Assembly: GCA_003240855.1 (NCBI GenBank)
Contig: QFNN01000030.1
Coordinates: 1 to 27,779 of the forward strand
Direction: 5' to 3'
Origin: Sphingomonas sanxanigenens
Lineage (GTDB): Bacteria; Pseudomonadota; Alphaproteobacteria; Sphingomonadales; Sphingomonadaceae
Length of the DNA stretch: 27,779 bases
A program made the position numbers and the translations under genes. How positions within the stretch are numbered: the first letter of the stretch is position 1; every line of letters starts with the position of its first letter. Below the pieces are notes generated by a model that was not told where the DNA came from, did no database searches, and worked only from the letters and a program-made list of their open reading frames with translations. Shown here in pieces: positions 14,672 through 22,511 of this stretch.

Positions 14672-16345
14672 GTGTTTCGCTCGCTGATGGTTACAGCCCT
14701 CGCCGCGCTTTCGTCCACCGCGCTGGCCCAGCCCGCGCCGCCTCCGCCGCCGGCCGCCACTGCCCGGCCCGCCTTTCCGGCCAAGCCGCCGACGCTGATC
14801 GTCGCGATTTCGGTCGATCAGTTCTCCGCCAATCTCTTCGCCGAATATCGCGCCGTCTTTGACGGCGGCTTCAGGCGGATGGAGCAAGGCGCCGTCTTTC
14901 CATCGGGTTACCAGACCCACGCCGCGACGGAGACCTGCCCCGGCCACTCGACCATTCTGACGGGCAGTCACCCCAGCCGCACCGGGATCATCGCCAACAA
15001 CTGGGTCGATCAATCGGCCAGGCGCGCCGACAAGATGATCTACTGCGCCGAGGATGAAACGCTGCCCGGCAGCGATTCGGGTAATTACACCGCCAGCAAC
15101 GTCCACCTCCTCGTCCCCACGCTCGGCGAGCGGATGAAGGCGGCCAATCCGGCGACGCGCGTCGTCTCGGTCGCCGGCAAGGATCGCGCGGCGATCATGA
15201 TGGGCGGCCATAAAGTCGACCAGCTTTGGTACTGGGATGCGCGCGCGAAGGATTATATCGCCCCTGCCGGGCAAAAGGCCGATCCGGTCGTGGCGCAGGT
15301 TCGCGCCGCCGTCGCCGCCGCTATCGCCAGGCCGCGCGACGCCATGCCGCTCCCCGCGCCCTGCGCGCCCAAGGCGGCGGCGGTCAAGGTCGGCGATTTC
15401 ACCGTCGGCGACGGCCGCTTCGCGCGCAAGGCCGGCGATTACAGCGCCTTCCGCTACTCGCCGGAGTTCGACGCCGCAACGCTGACGCTCGCCGAAGCGC
15501 TGATCGAAAGCATGAAGCTGGGCAAGGGCGACGCGACCGACATCATTTCGATCGGCCTCTCCGCGACTGATTATGTCGGCCATGCCTATGGCACCGAAGG
15601 CAGCGAGATGTGCCTCCAGCTCACCACGCTCGATTCGGATCTCGGCGCCTTCTTCGATCGGCTCGATGCGACGGGAGTCGACTATGTCGTTGTGCTCACC
15701 GCCGATCATGGCGGGCTCGACCTGCCCGAGCGCAATCGCGAACATGCGGCGCCCGATGCCGCGCGCGCCGAGGCGCGCCTGCTGCCCGCCAATGTCGGCA
15801 AGGCGATCGGCCAGACGCTGGGCGTCGCCGGCCCGGTGCTGCTGGGCGACGGTCCCTTCGGCGACATCTATATCGACAAGGCGATCATCGGCGATCAGCG
15901 CAAGCGCGTGCTCGACGCCGCCGTCGCCGCCTATCGCGCCGATCCGCAGGTCGCGGCCGTCTTTACCGCCGAAGAGATAGCGGCAGGCAAGCCGCCCGTC
16001 GGCCATCCCGAGATCTGGACTCTGCTCGATCGCGCGCGCGGTTCCTACAAGGCCGGTCGCTCGGGCGATTTCGTGGTGATGCTCAAGCCGTTCGTCACGC
16101 CGATCGTGACGCCGCGCGTCGGCGGCACCGCGACCCACGGCAGCGTCTGGGACTATGACCGCCGCTTCCCCATCGCCTTCTGGCGCAAGGGCATGACCGG
16201 TTTCGAGCAGCCCGCCCCCGTCGAGACGGTCGACATCCTGCCGACGCTCGCCGCGCTGATCGGCCTGCCCGTCCCCGCGAGCGAGATTGACGGCCGCTGC
16301 CTCGATCTCGACGCCGGCCCCGGCTCGACCTGCCCGGCGCAATAG
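14672..16345 (+). CDS. phoK: PhoK-type secreted alkaline phosphatase
   Basis: A 557-residue exported phosphomonoesterase of the PhoK/PafA type, which releases phosphate from a broad range of esters in the periplasm or medium. It closely follows the Sphingomonas PhoK pattern: signal peptide to about residue 20, a Pro/Ala linker, LIVAISVDQFSA with metal-ligand Asp49, the nucleophile Thr88 in ATETCPGHST, then PSRTGIIANNW, YCAEDE, AGKDRAAIMMGG, SIGLSATDYVGH, VVLTADHGG, ATHGS and a final EIDGRCLDL. Length is nearly that of PhoK (about 560). The GTG at 14672 is preferred: AGGAG at 14661-14665 is 6 bases upstream, and the nearby ATG at 14670 is out of frame. Phosphate-starvation control is expected, but I see no convincing pho box in the 65-base divergent gap. 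Confidence 0.92.
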   Translation: MFRSLMVTALAALSSTALAQPAPPPPPAATARPAFPAKPPTLIVAISVDQFSANLFAEYRAVFDGGFRRMEQGAVFPSGYQTHAATETCPGHSTILTGSHPSRTGIIANNWVDQSARRADKMIYCAEDETLPGSDSGNYTASNVHLLVPTLGERMKAANPATRVVSVAGKDRAAIMMGGHKVDQLWYWDARAKDYIAPAGQKADPVVAQVRAAVAAAIARPRDAMPLPAPCAPKAAAVKVGDFTVGDGRFARKAGDYSAFRYSPEFDAATLTLAEALIESMKLGKGDATDIISIGLSATDYVGHAYGTEGSEMCLQLTTLDSDLGAFFDRLDATGVDYVVVLTADHGGLDLPERNREHAAPDAARAEARLLPANVGKAIGQTLGVAGPVLLGDGPFGDIYIDKAIIGDQRKRVLDAAVAAYRADPQVAAVFTAEEIAAGKPPVGHPEIWTLLDRARGSYKAGRSGDFVVMLKPFVTPIVTPRVGGTATHGSVWDYDRRFPIAFWRKGMTGFEQPAPVETVDILPTLAALIGLPVPASEIDGRCLDLDAGPGSTCPAQ

Positions 16346-16358
16346 GCCGCCTCCCTGC

Positions 16359-16420
16359 GCTCCGGCGAAAGCCGGAGCCGGGGAGCGGTGGCGAAACTCC
16401 AAGGCTCAGCCCGAACGGCG
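16359..16420. repeat. Composite intergenic repeat: GNRA hairpin plus half of another repeat
   Basis: GCTCCGGC (16359-16366) and GCCGGAGC (16371-16378) form a perfect 8-bp stem capped by a GAAA tetraloop, 14 bases after the phoK stop. Downstream, 16402-16420 (aggctcagcccgaacggcg) is identical to 24999-25017, one arm of the larger hairpin there. There is no T-run. I read it as two dispersed sphingomonad-type repeats side by side; it may also protect phoK mRNA. Confidence 0.65.
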
Positions 16421-16433
16421 CTGCTTCCAGGCC

Positions 16434-17387
16434 TCAGCGCGTCGCGAAGTTCGCAATCCCCGGCCCCAGCCGGTTGGCGCCGATCTTCAGCGCCTCGTGG
16501 CTCCAGTCGACGACGAAGGTCGTGCGCCGCTCCACTCCCGGCGCGATCGTCGCGATATTGTCGGCGATCGCCAGCCCGGCCGAACTATTCTCACGCGCTT
16601 CCGCCGCCACGGCGATCAGCGCGGAGTAATTTTCCTTGTCGCGCCCCTGGACGAAGATGTTGCGCACGATCGTGCCCGTCGCCCCGGCGGGCAGGTCGAT
16701 CATGTAATTGGTCGCCCGCCCGGCGCTGTCGTCAAAGCTTGAATCGCTCACCGTCACGATCGGCGCGCGGCTTTTCACATAATGGCCGCCCCGCCCGCGT
16801 TCAAAGCGCGACGCGGTGACGCTCAGCGCGCCATAATGGCCGATATAGATGGAATGGGCGCAGCTCAGCCCCCGGTCGCAGCGCCCCAGCCCCGCGAAGG
16901 TCGACCGATCGATGCTGATCGTCGCGCCCGGATCGTCGGCCGACAAAATGCCTTCCTCGCTGTCGAGGAACATCGCGTTGGAAACGGCCAGATCGCCCTG
17001 CTCGATCCTGATTCCCGAGCCGTTGGCGTCGGGCACGCTGATCCCGCGAAAGACGAGCCCCTCGATCCGCGCCGATCGCCCGCGCAGGACCAGCGCGGCC
17101 TTGCCCTCGCACGCCACGCCCTCGAAAATCACCTTGCCCGGCGCGGCGGCGCGATAGGTGATGCGCCCCGCCGCCTGCACCGCGCACATCCGGTAGCTGC
17201 CCGGCGCGATCAGGATCGTTCCCTCGCCCCCGCCGATCGCCGCGACCGCCTCGGCCAGCGTCGGATAGCTGCGCCCGCTTTCGGCGATGCGGAACGGCCC
17301 GTCATGCTGCGCGACCAGCGGCGACGCGAGGAAGGCGGTCACGCCCCCCAGGACGACCAGCGAAAAACGGGCGGCGCGCGCGATCAT
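16434..17387 (-). CDS. Exported right-handed beta-helix protein
   Basis: A 317-residue protein with a signal peptide (ARAARFSLVVLGGVTAFLASPLVAQ), followed by a pectate-lyase-like parallel beta-helix. SYPTLAEAVAAIGGGEGTILIAPGSYR near residues 40-65 is the usual entry to such folds. Repeated coil signatures follow: GRSARIEGLVFRGI, NGSGIRIEQGDLAVSNAMFLDSEEGIL, ATISIDRSTFAGL, ALSVTASRFERG and VTVSDSSFDDSA. A few Cys in the region suggest periplasmic disulfides. The start at 17387 is set by the signal peptide; a longer in-frame form adds 35 unlikely residues. These folds bind or cut polysaccharide, but I see no lyase active-site pattern, so a carbohydrate-related role is only a guess. It is preceded by a 350-base gap. 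Confidence 0.75.
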   Translation of the reverse strand: MIARAARFSLVVLGGVTAFLASPLVAQHDGPFRIAESGRSYPTLAEAVAAIGGGEGTILIAPGSYRMCAVQAAGRITYRAAAPGKVIFEGVACEGKAALVLRGRSARIEGLVFRGISVPDANGSGIRIEQGDLAVSNAMFLDSEEGILSADDPGATISIDRSTFAGLGRCDRGLSCAHSIYIGHYGALSVTASRFERGRGGHYVKSRAPIVTVSDSSFDDSAGRATNYMIDLPAGATGTIVRNIFVQGRDKENYSALIAVAAEARENSSAGLAIADNIATIAPGVERRTTFVVDWSHEALKIGANRLGPGIANFATR

Positions 17388-17737
17388 TGCGCCGACGCTG
17401 GCCCGCCCCCAAGGCCGGGTCGAGTGGGGAACGGGGTTAACGCATGCGCGTCCCTTTCCGGGACAAGCCCTCGAAATGTCGATTCTTTGCAATCGCGACT
17501 CGCCCCGATGTGGCAGTCAGGCGCGTATCAGGGGGATGGGGTACGGGCGATCGACGGCCTTTCATGGCGCGTCCGTCGTCCGCCGGGCACCGTCCGCGAT
17601 TGCGACCGCGCGGAAACGGCCTCGGAAAACCGGAAGGCCCCGGCAGCAATGCCGGGGCCTTCGCTGGTCATTGGGGTTCGATCCGGCTTTGCAGGATCAG
17701 GTGCGGCGGCGACGATCCGCGCCGGCGGGCATCAAAC
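17388..17737. other. 350-bp gene-free stretch
   Basis: No supported gene lies here. It contains the leader of the beta-helix gene (left), a small hairpin GTCCC/GGGAC at 17450-17464, and the strong terminator-like stem at 17634-17661. A GGTTCGATCC at about 17676 resembles a tRNA T-arm, but no matching stem or cloverleaf is present. A long plus-strand open frame entering from 17444 is antisense to the next gene and looks like a shadow. Confidence 0.6.
17634..17661 (-). terminator. Terminator of the lipid kinase operon
   Basis: AAGGCCCCGGC (17634-17644) and GCCGGGGCCTT (17651-17661) form a perfect 11-bp stem with a 6-base loop. On the minus strand it is followed by ccggTTTTcc. It lies 76 bases after the nucleotidyltransferase stop, fitting termination of that operon. 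Confidence 0.75.
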
Positions 17738-18598
17738 CTAGCGCACCGATCCCGAGCGCAGCAGCCTCGGCAGCAGCACCACCGCGCCCAGGATCGGCCA
17801 GCGCCGCTGCCAGGGCCTGATCTCGATCCTCGCGCCCGAATGGCGGCTGATCTTCCAGGCGAGATAATCAATGCCGCCCGCGAAGGTGAAGCTGGCCTTG
17901 GCCAGCCGCGCGAGCGTCAACCGCTTGCCGCGCCGCGTCAGCCGCCGCCAGCGCGCGTCGAGATCGGGCAGCGGCGGCACATCGCCCAATGCCTCGCCCA
18001 GCGCGCGATACCAGTCAGGCGCGAAATCGACGATCGATCCCGGCCGGTCGCCGCGCTCGGCGCGAAGTTCCGCGCCATAGGTCAGCGTGAAGCCGCGCCG
18101 CCAGCGATCGAGCGCATCCTCCCCCGCCACCGGCTGCGTGTGCGCGAGCAGGCTCGCCGGGGCCTGCGCCACCGCCGCCACGACGCGCGCGGCGGCCGCT
18201 GCGTCGCTTTGCCAGACCAGCCGGATCGGCTGGGCGAAGCGCGCCCAGACCGAGACATTGTCCGCCCCGACCCCGCACAGCCGGTGCAGGTCCGCCTCGC
18301 TCAACACTGCATATTTGGCGGCCACGCCGTCCTTCTCGAAGGGAAAGACATTGGGCGGCAACAGGCGGTTGGCGCGCGCCAGCCAGCCCTTGCCATAGGC
18401 TGCGTCATAATCGCTGACGATCAGGTAGAAATCGAGCATCTGCCCTTCGACGACGGCGCTCCGCAGCACCGATCCGTAGAAGAGCACCGCGCGCGCCGCA
18501 TCGCCATAGGGCGCTGCGATCGCGGCGGCGGCGGCGGCCGCGCGCGGATCGACAGGCTTTGCGAGTTCGGCGGCGAACAGCCCGGCGACGCCGGTCAT
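17738..18598 (-). CDS. Tam41-like nucleotidyltransferase (possible CDP-lipid synthase)
   Basis: A 286-residue protein with a nucleotidyltransferase core resembling Tam41/Mmp37, the mitochondrial-type phosphatidate cytidylyltransferase. The match is AVLFYGSVLRSAVVEGQMLDFYLIVSDYDAAY at 37-67: the G42-S43 turn, then Asp56 and Asp63, followed by WLARANRLLPPNVF. The family makes CDP-diacylglycerol from phosphatidate and CTP. The C-terminal part (about 200-286) is basic with a hydrophobic stretch WPILGAVVLLPRLL, compatible with membrane association. It is last in an operon 10 bases after a DAGK-type lipid kinase, which would supply a phosphorylated lipid substrate. Recognition is from motif only, so a generic nucleotidyltransferase remains possible; whether the lipid is phosphatidate or ceramide-1-phosphate is open. 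Confidence 0.62.
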   Translation of the reverse strand: MTGVAGLFAAELAKPVDPRAAAAAAAIAAPYGDAARAVLFYGSVLRSAVVEGQMLDFYLIVSDYDAAYGKGWLARANRLLPPNVFPFEKDGVAAKYAVLSEADLHRLCGVGADNVSVWARFAQPIRLVWQSDAAAAARVVAAVAQAPASLLAHTQPVAGEDALDRWRRGFTLTYGAELRAERGDRPGSIVDFAPDWYRALGEALGDVPPLPDLDARWRRLTRRGKRLTLARLAKASFTFAGGIDYLAWKISRHSGARIEIRPWQRRWPILGAVVLLPRLLRSGSVR

Positions 18599-18608
18599 GC
18601 CCCGGTCC

Positions 18609-19571
18609 TCAGGCGGCGAGCCGCAGGAAGGGCACCGGCGACGTCTTTCGCAGCATGATCGGGTGGCCGGCGCGCGTCTCGAAAATCTCGCCGTCTAGGA
18701 TCACGCTCGAACGCTCGCCGTCGATCTGGATCTGGTCGCCGCGCTCGATATGCACGCCCTGCATCCGGTCGTGCCCCAGCCGACCGAAGATGCTGGCGAG
18801 CAGCGCGCGGGCCAGCGCGATCGGGCTCTGGTCCACCGCCATCAGCTTCAACTGGCCGCCAATCTCGGTCTTGCTGCCCAGCAGCATCCGTTCGAGCGTG
18901 GTGACGATCAGCAGCGTGAAGCGCCCGCTGATCTCGTTGTCGCGCACCAGCGAGACGCTGACCGGGCTGGGCCGCGGCGGCAGGAAGCTCGCGCGGATGC
19001 CGAAGATCAGCGACGCCAGCACCGCCAGGAAAGCGATGAAGTGGCTCAGGCTGTTGGGCAGGCCGAGCGGATAGATTTTGTTGCGGCAGTAGAGAATGAT
19101 GTCGGCCAGCCCGGCGCCGCCCAGGAACATGCCCAGCACCGGCTTCGCGCCTTCGCTGCCGCCCGTCAGCGCGATCAGCTCGCGACGCACGATGTGCGGG
19201 GCCATGTCCGACTTGGCGATGTCGACAATCTGGTCGAGCGCGGCGAGCGGATCGCCATGCGCGCCCAGATCGAGCGCGATCAGGTTGGTCTTGCCGTTGG
19301 GCAGCACCGCGACGGGCGGCGGCGAGCCGGCGAAATGGCCGCCAAGATGAAGTTCGGTCAGCGCCGCCTGCACCGTGCCGTCGCCCCCGTTGATGACGAG
19401 AACCTTGGGATTGACGCAGGCGATCGACCGCATCGCGTCGGCGATCTGGTCGACATGCTCCACTTCATAATGGAAGATGTCGGGGTGGTTCGCGCAATAG
19501 GCGCGGACGCGCGGCAAAAGCGCCCGGTTGCCCGTTGATTTCGGATTGGACAGCAGCGCGACGCTCACCAT
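18609..19571 (-). CDS. DAGK-family lipid kinase (diacylglycerol or ceramide kinase-like)
   Basis: A 320-residue kinase with the diacylglycerol-kinase catalytic domain. It shows SNPKSTGN at 8-15 in the nucleotide loop, the signature NGGDGTVQAAL at 61-71 and VAVLPNGKTNLIALDLG in place of the usual LPxGTxN element, with Lys before Thr. GMFLGGAGLADIIL and the C-terminal IQIDGERSSVILDGEIFE (substrate-side strand) are typical of YegS/LcbK-like enzymes. A hydrophobic segment near 178-192 (FIAFLAVLASLIFG) suggests a membrane anchor. It lies 5 bases after the DUF2141 stop and 10 bases before the nucleotidyltransferase. A kinase of this fold (CpgB) phosphorylates ceramide in Caulobacter, as I recall. 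The lipid substrate here is not settled by sequence. Confidence 0.85.
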   Translation of the reverse strand: MVSVALLSNPKSTGNRALLPRVRAYCANHPDIFHYEVEHVDQIADAMRSIACVNPKVLVINGGDGTVQAALTELHLGGHFAGSPPPVAVLPNGKTNLIALDLGAHGDPLAALDQIVDIAKSDMAPHIVRRELIALTGGSEGAKPVLGMFLGGAGLADIILYCRNKIYPLGLPNSLSHFIAFLAVLASLIFGIRASFLPPRPSPVSVSLVRDNEISGRFTLLIVTTLERMLLGSKTEIGGQLKLMAVDQSPIALARALLASIFGRLGHDRMQGVHIERGDQIQIDGERSSVILDGEIFETRAGHPIMLRKTSPVPFLRLAA

Positions 19572-19576
19572 TCAGT

Positions 19577-20089
19577 TCACCGGCTTCCCTTCACCGGGCC
19601 GATCGACAGGCCCTGTTTGTAATTGAGTACGACATCCACGGCGCGCGCATCCTGCCCCACCGCGATCACCACATCCTTGTAGTCGGGCTTGAAGCTGAAG
19701 ATGGTCAGGTGCGGATTGCGCGAGAAGCCGCCGCCGTCGCTCCATCCCGATTTGCCGTCGCCGTCGACGTCGTGGCGCACCGCGACCGCATAATTGCCGG
19801 CCTTGGGCAGGCCCACGCACACTTCCATCGGCCCGTCCGACGCGACCGGCATGTCGATGCGCTTGAGCTTGCGGCCCTTGGCCAGGAAGTCCGCCGGATT
19901 GTCGCCATAAATCTGAACGCGGAGAATGCCCGAACGCTTTTTGAACCCGTCGACGCGCACCAGCACGGCCGGCGCGCCGCCGCGATCGCAGATCGCCGCG
20001 TCCGGCCCGATCGGCCGCGCATAGGCGCCGGCGGCCGACGCTGCGAGCGTCAGCGCCAGCGATGCGGCGACAAGAGCGAATTTCGACAT
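19577..20089 (-). CDS. Exported DUF2141 protein
   Basis: A 170-residue secreted or periplasmic protein of the DUF2141 family, which has no known function. A signal peptide (SKFALVAASLALTLAASAAGAYA) precedes a beta-sandwich-like domain with the family landmarks: SGILRVQIYGDNPADFL, LPKAGNYAVAVRHDVDGDGKSG (a Ca-loop-like DxDGDGxSG at 107-115) and GGGFSRNPHL. Two or three Cys could form a disulfide. The start at 20089 gives the signal peptide, and AGGAG lies 10 bases upstream; a longer form adds 20 unlikely residues. It is the first gene of the operon with the lipid kinase and nucleotidyltransferase and is divergent from lptF. Its association with envelope-lipid genes is a contextual hint only. 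Confidence 0.85.
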   Translation of the reverse strand: MSKFALVAASLALTLAASAAGAYARPIGPDAAICDRGGAPAVLVRVDGFKKRSGILRVQIYGDNPADFLAKGRKLKRIDMPVASDGPMEVCVGLPKAGNYAVAVRHDVDGDGKSGWSDGGGFSRNPHLTIFSFKPDYKDVVIAVGQDARAVDVVLNYKQGLSIGPVKGSR

Positions 20090-20211
20090 GACCAAGCGAC
20101 TCCTGGAAGCTATAGCCGAGCCACGGCCCGGCGCTTTACGCGCCCCCATGCCGTGCTAGATCGGCTGCGTTTGCGGCCAAAACATGGTCGCGAGGCGTCG
20201 AAATCCTGAAA
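20090..20211. promoter_or_regulatory. Divergent promoter region between the kinase operon and lptF
   Basis: This 122-base gap serves both directions. For lptF, TTTACG (20135-20140) and TAGATC (20157-20162) with a 16-base spacer is a plausible sigma-70-like promoter of the TGCTAGA kind. For the minus strand, the palindrome GCTATAGC (20109-20116) may supply a -10 (TATAGC), but its -35 is poor. Both calls are weak matches by eye. Confidence 0.35.
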
Positions 20212-21417
20212 ATGCTGACTGCGACCGACCGCTACCTCGCCAGATTGATCGCGCTGCCCCTTTTGGGGACGCTGACCGTGTCGGCGATGCTGCTGCTTCT
20301 GGAGAAGATGCTTCGGCTGTTCGATTTCGTCGCGCAGGAAGGCGGGCCGGTCAGCGTCGTCTGGAAGATGCTTGCGAATCTGCTGCCCGAATATCTTTCG
20401 CTGGGCATTCCGATCGGCCTGATGCTCGGCATTTTGCTGGCCTTCCGCCAGATCGCGCTATCGTCGGAGCTGGACGTGATGCGGGCGCTCGGGCTCAGCT
20501 ACAACCGGCTGCTGCGCGTCCCCTATCTGATCGCGATCGGTCTGGCGCTGGTCAATCTCGCCATCGTCGGCTTCATCCAGCCCTTTGCCCGCTACAAATA
20601 TGAAGGCCTTCAGTTCGAGCTGCGATCGGGCGCGCTCGGCGCCTCGATCAAGGTCGGCGAATTCGCCAAGCTGGGCAGCAAGATGACGCTGCGCGTCGAG
20701 CAGAGCCGCGACAATGGCACGATGCTGACGGGCGTATTCGTGCGCGCCAAGGGGAATGACGGCAAGCAATTGGCCGTCACGGCCGAGCATGGCCGCTTCC
20801 TCGCCACCGACGATCCCGATACGATCATCCTGCGCCTCGCCAACGGCACGCTTGTCCACGATGCGCCGGGCTTCAAGACGCCGAGGATCCTCAGCTTCAC
20901 TTCGCACGACCTGCCGATCGACCTGCCCAAGATCGAGGCGTTCCGCCGGCGCGGCCAGGGCGACCGCGAACTGACCATTCCGGAACTGGTGCGCATCGGC
21001 CATGCCCCTGAATCATCGGTGGAGACGCGCAACGAAAGCCGCGCCAATTTCCACTTCCGCATCGTGGAGGTGGCGATGATGCTGCTGCTGCCGCTCCTCG
21101 CCGTCGCGCTCGCCATTCCGCCCAAACGATCGGCGTCGGCGCTGGGCGTCTTTCTGTCGATCGTGATGGTCGTCACCTATCACAAGGTCAACGAATATGG
21201 CGAAGCGGTGGGCGCGCTCGGCCGGATCGACCCGATCATCGCATTGTGGGGGCCGTTCGTCATCTTCGCTGCGATTATCCTGTGGATGTATTATCAGGTC
21301 GCCTTCGTTCCCGGCGGCCAGCCGATCGGCGCGCTCGAACGCGCCTTCGCGAAGGCGGGCGCCGCCGTGCGCCGCTGGCTGAAGATCGGCCGCCGCAAGA
21401 CTCGCGCGACAGCCTGA
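20212..21417 (+). CDS. lptF: Lipopolysaccharide/envelope-lipid export permease LptF
   Basis: A 401-residue YjgP/YjgQ-family permease, one of the two membrane subunits of the LptB2FG ABC exporter that lifts the outer-leaflet lipid from the inner membrane onto the Lpt bridge. It opens DRYLARLIALPLLGTLTVSAML (TM1), then FRQIALSSELDVMRALGLS (the coupling-helix motif that meets LptB), TM2 and TM3, a periplasmic beta-jellyroll of about 150 residues (140-270), and three C-terminal TM segments. The C-terminus is basic. The ATG at 20212 has a modest purine-rich leader. It lies 5 bases before lptG. Sphingomonads are known for replacing LPS with glycosphingolipid, so the cargo could be that lipid; this is inference. 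Confidence 0.93.
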   Translation: MLTATDRYLARLIALPLLGTLTVSAMLLLLEKMLRLFDFVAQEGGPVSVVWKMLANLLPEYLSLGIPIGLMLGILLAFRQIALSSELDVMRALGLSYNRLLRVPYLIAIGLALVNLAIVGFIQPFARYKYEGLQFELRSGALGASIKVGEFAKLGSKMTLRVEQSRDNGTMLTGVFVRAKGNDGKQLAVTAEHGRFLATDDPDTIILRLANGTLVHDAPGFKTPRILSFTSHDLPIDLPKIEAFRRRGQGDRELTIPELVRIGHAPESSVETRNESRANFHFRIVEVAMMLLLPLLAVALAIPPKRSASALGVFLSIVMVVTYHKVNEYGEAVGALGRIDPIIALWGPFVIFAAIILWMYYQVAFVPGGQPIGALERAFAKAGAAVRRWLKIGRRKTRATA

Positions 21418-21422
21418 CGCAG

Positions 21423-22511
21423 ATGCAGTTCTTCACCTCCCGCACCGCCACCTTCTATATGGGGCGCCTGTTCCTCACCCGCACCTTTGCGGTGCTGGCG
21501 GCGCTCGTCCTCGTCCTCCTCGCGCTCGACCTGCTGGGCGAATCAGGCGACATCCTCGCCTACAAGGGCAATGGCGAGGCGCAGCTCTGGTATTACGCCA
21601 GCCTGCGCGCGCCGCAGATCGTGGCGCGCTTCCTGCCCTTCTCGGTGCTGCTCGGCACGCTGATCACGCTGACCACGCTCAACCAGAATAGCGAGATCAT
21701 CGCGATGAAGGCGTCGGGCATGTCGGCGCACCAGATCCTGGCGCCGCTGATCGTCGCCAGCCTGGGCGTCGCGGCCATTTCCTTCACCTTCAACGATCGC
21801 ATCGTCTCGCACGCCACGGCGACGCTGACGCGCTGGCAGGGCGTCGATTACGGGCCGGTGCCAAAGGGCGAAGGCGTGCTCACCAATATCTGGGCGCGGC
21901 AGGGCGACGACCTGATTCACGCCGATGTCGTCTCCGGCCGGGGCAGCGGCACGCGCCTGCAGGAAGTGACGATATACGACCGCAACGGCGGCGCGCTGCG
22001 CAGCATCGTGACAGGCAAGGATGCGCGCCCGGTCAACGGGGGCTGGCGGCTGACCGACGCCAGCCGCTTCGACGTCGCCAGCGGCACGGTGAGCGATCTG
22101 GGCACGATCGGCGTCGCGCAGGGCGTCCGCGCCGATCAGTTCACCCTCGCCGATGTCGATGCCGACAGCCTGTCCTTCGCCGGCCTCAAGGCGGCGATCG
22201 ACGATCTCAAGGCGGCGGGGCGGCCGACCTCATCGCTGGAGGCCGGGCTTTGGCACAAGATTTCGGGGCCGCTCTCGTCGGTGCTGATGCCGCTGCTTGG
22301 CGCGGTTGCGGGCTTCGGCCTGGCCCGCTCGGGCAAGCTGTTCGTCCGCGCCGTCGCCGGCATGATGCTCGGCTTCGCTTATTTCGTGGCTGATAATTTC
22401 GCGCTCGCCATGGGCAATCTCGGCGCCTATCCGCCGCTGCTCGCCGCCTGGGCGCCTTTCCTGCTCTTCCTGCTGATCGGCGAGACCGTTCTGGTGCGCA
22501 CCGAGGAATGA
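21423..22511 (+). CDS. lptG: Lipopolysaccharide/envelope-lipid export permease LptG
   Basis: A 362-residue partner of LptF with the same architecture. TM1 near 15-38 is followed by LRAPQIVARFLPFSVLLGTLITLTTL and the coupling helix NQNSEIIAMKASGMSAHQIL. A periplasmic jellyroll follows (about 125-265), then the C-terminal TM set with LSSVLMPLLGAVAGFGLARSGK. The start ATG at 21423 sits 5 bases after the lptF stop and matches the family's N-terminus; the longer open frame into lptF is a shadow. Its stop overlaps the flippase ATG (ATGA), a translationally coupled link that ties lipid export to a MOP-type flippase. LptB, LptC, LptA and LptD are not in the window. Confidence 0.93.
   Translation: MQFFTSRTATFYMGRLFLTRTFAVLAALVLVLLALDLLGESGDILAYKGNGEAQLWYYASLRAPQIVARFLPFSVLLGTLITLTTLNQNSEIIAMKASGMSAHQILAPLIVASLGVAAISFTFNDRIVSHATATLTRWQGVDYGPVPKGEGVLTNIWARQGDDLIHADVVSGRGSGTRLQEVTIYDRNGGALRSIVTGKDARPVNGGWRLTDASRFDVASGTVSDLGTIGVAQGVRADQFTLADVDADSLSFAGLKAAIDDLKAAGRPTSSLEAGLWHKISGPLSSVLMPLLGAVAGFGLARSGKLFVRAVAGMMLGFAYFVADNFALAMGNLGAYPPLLAAWAPFLLFLLIGETVLVRTEE

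Noticed and set aside
14489..16402. Minus-strand open frame of about 640 codons opposite phoK
   Set aside because: Antisense to a clear PhoK gene and to part of the dsbD-like gene region; no recognisable motif.
17674..17700. GGTTCGATCC, resembling a tRNA T-arm
   Set aside because: Flanking bases do not form a 5-bp T-stem, and no anticodon or acceptor stem can be drawn around it.
17444..18658. Plus-strand open frame of about 400 codons running through the 350-base gap and the nucleotidyltransferase gene
   Set aside because: Most of it is antisense to the Tam41-like gene, the product is Arg/Ala/Pro-rich, and the strong terminator stem lies inside it.
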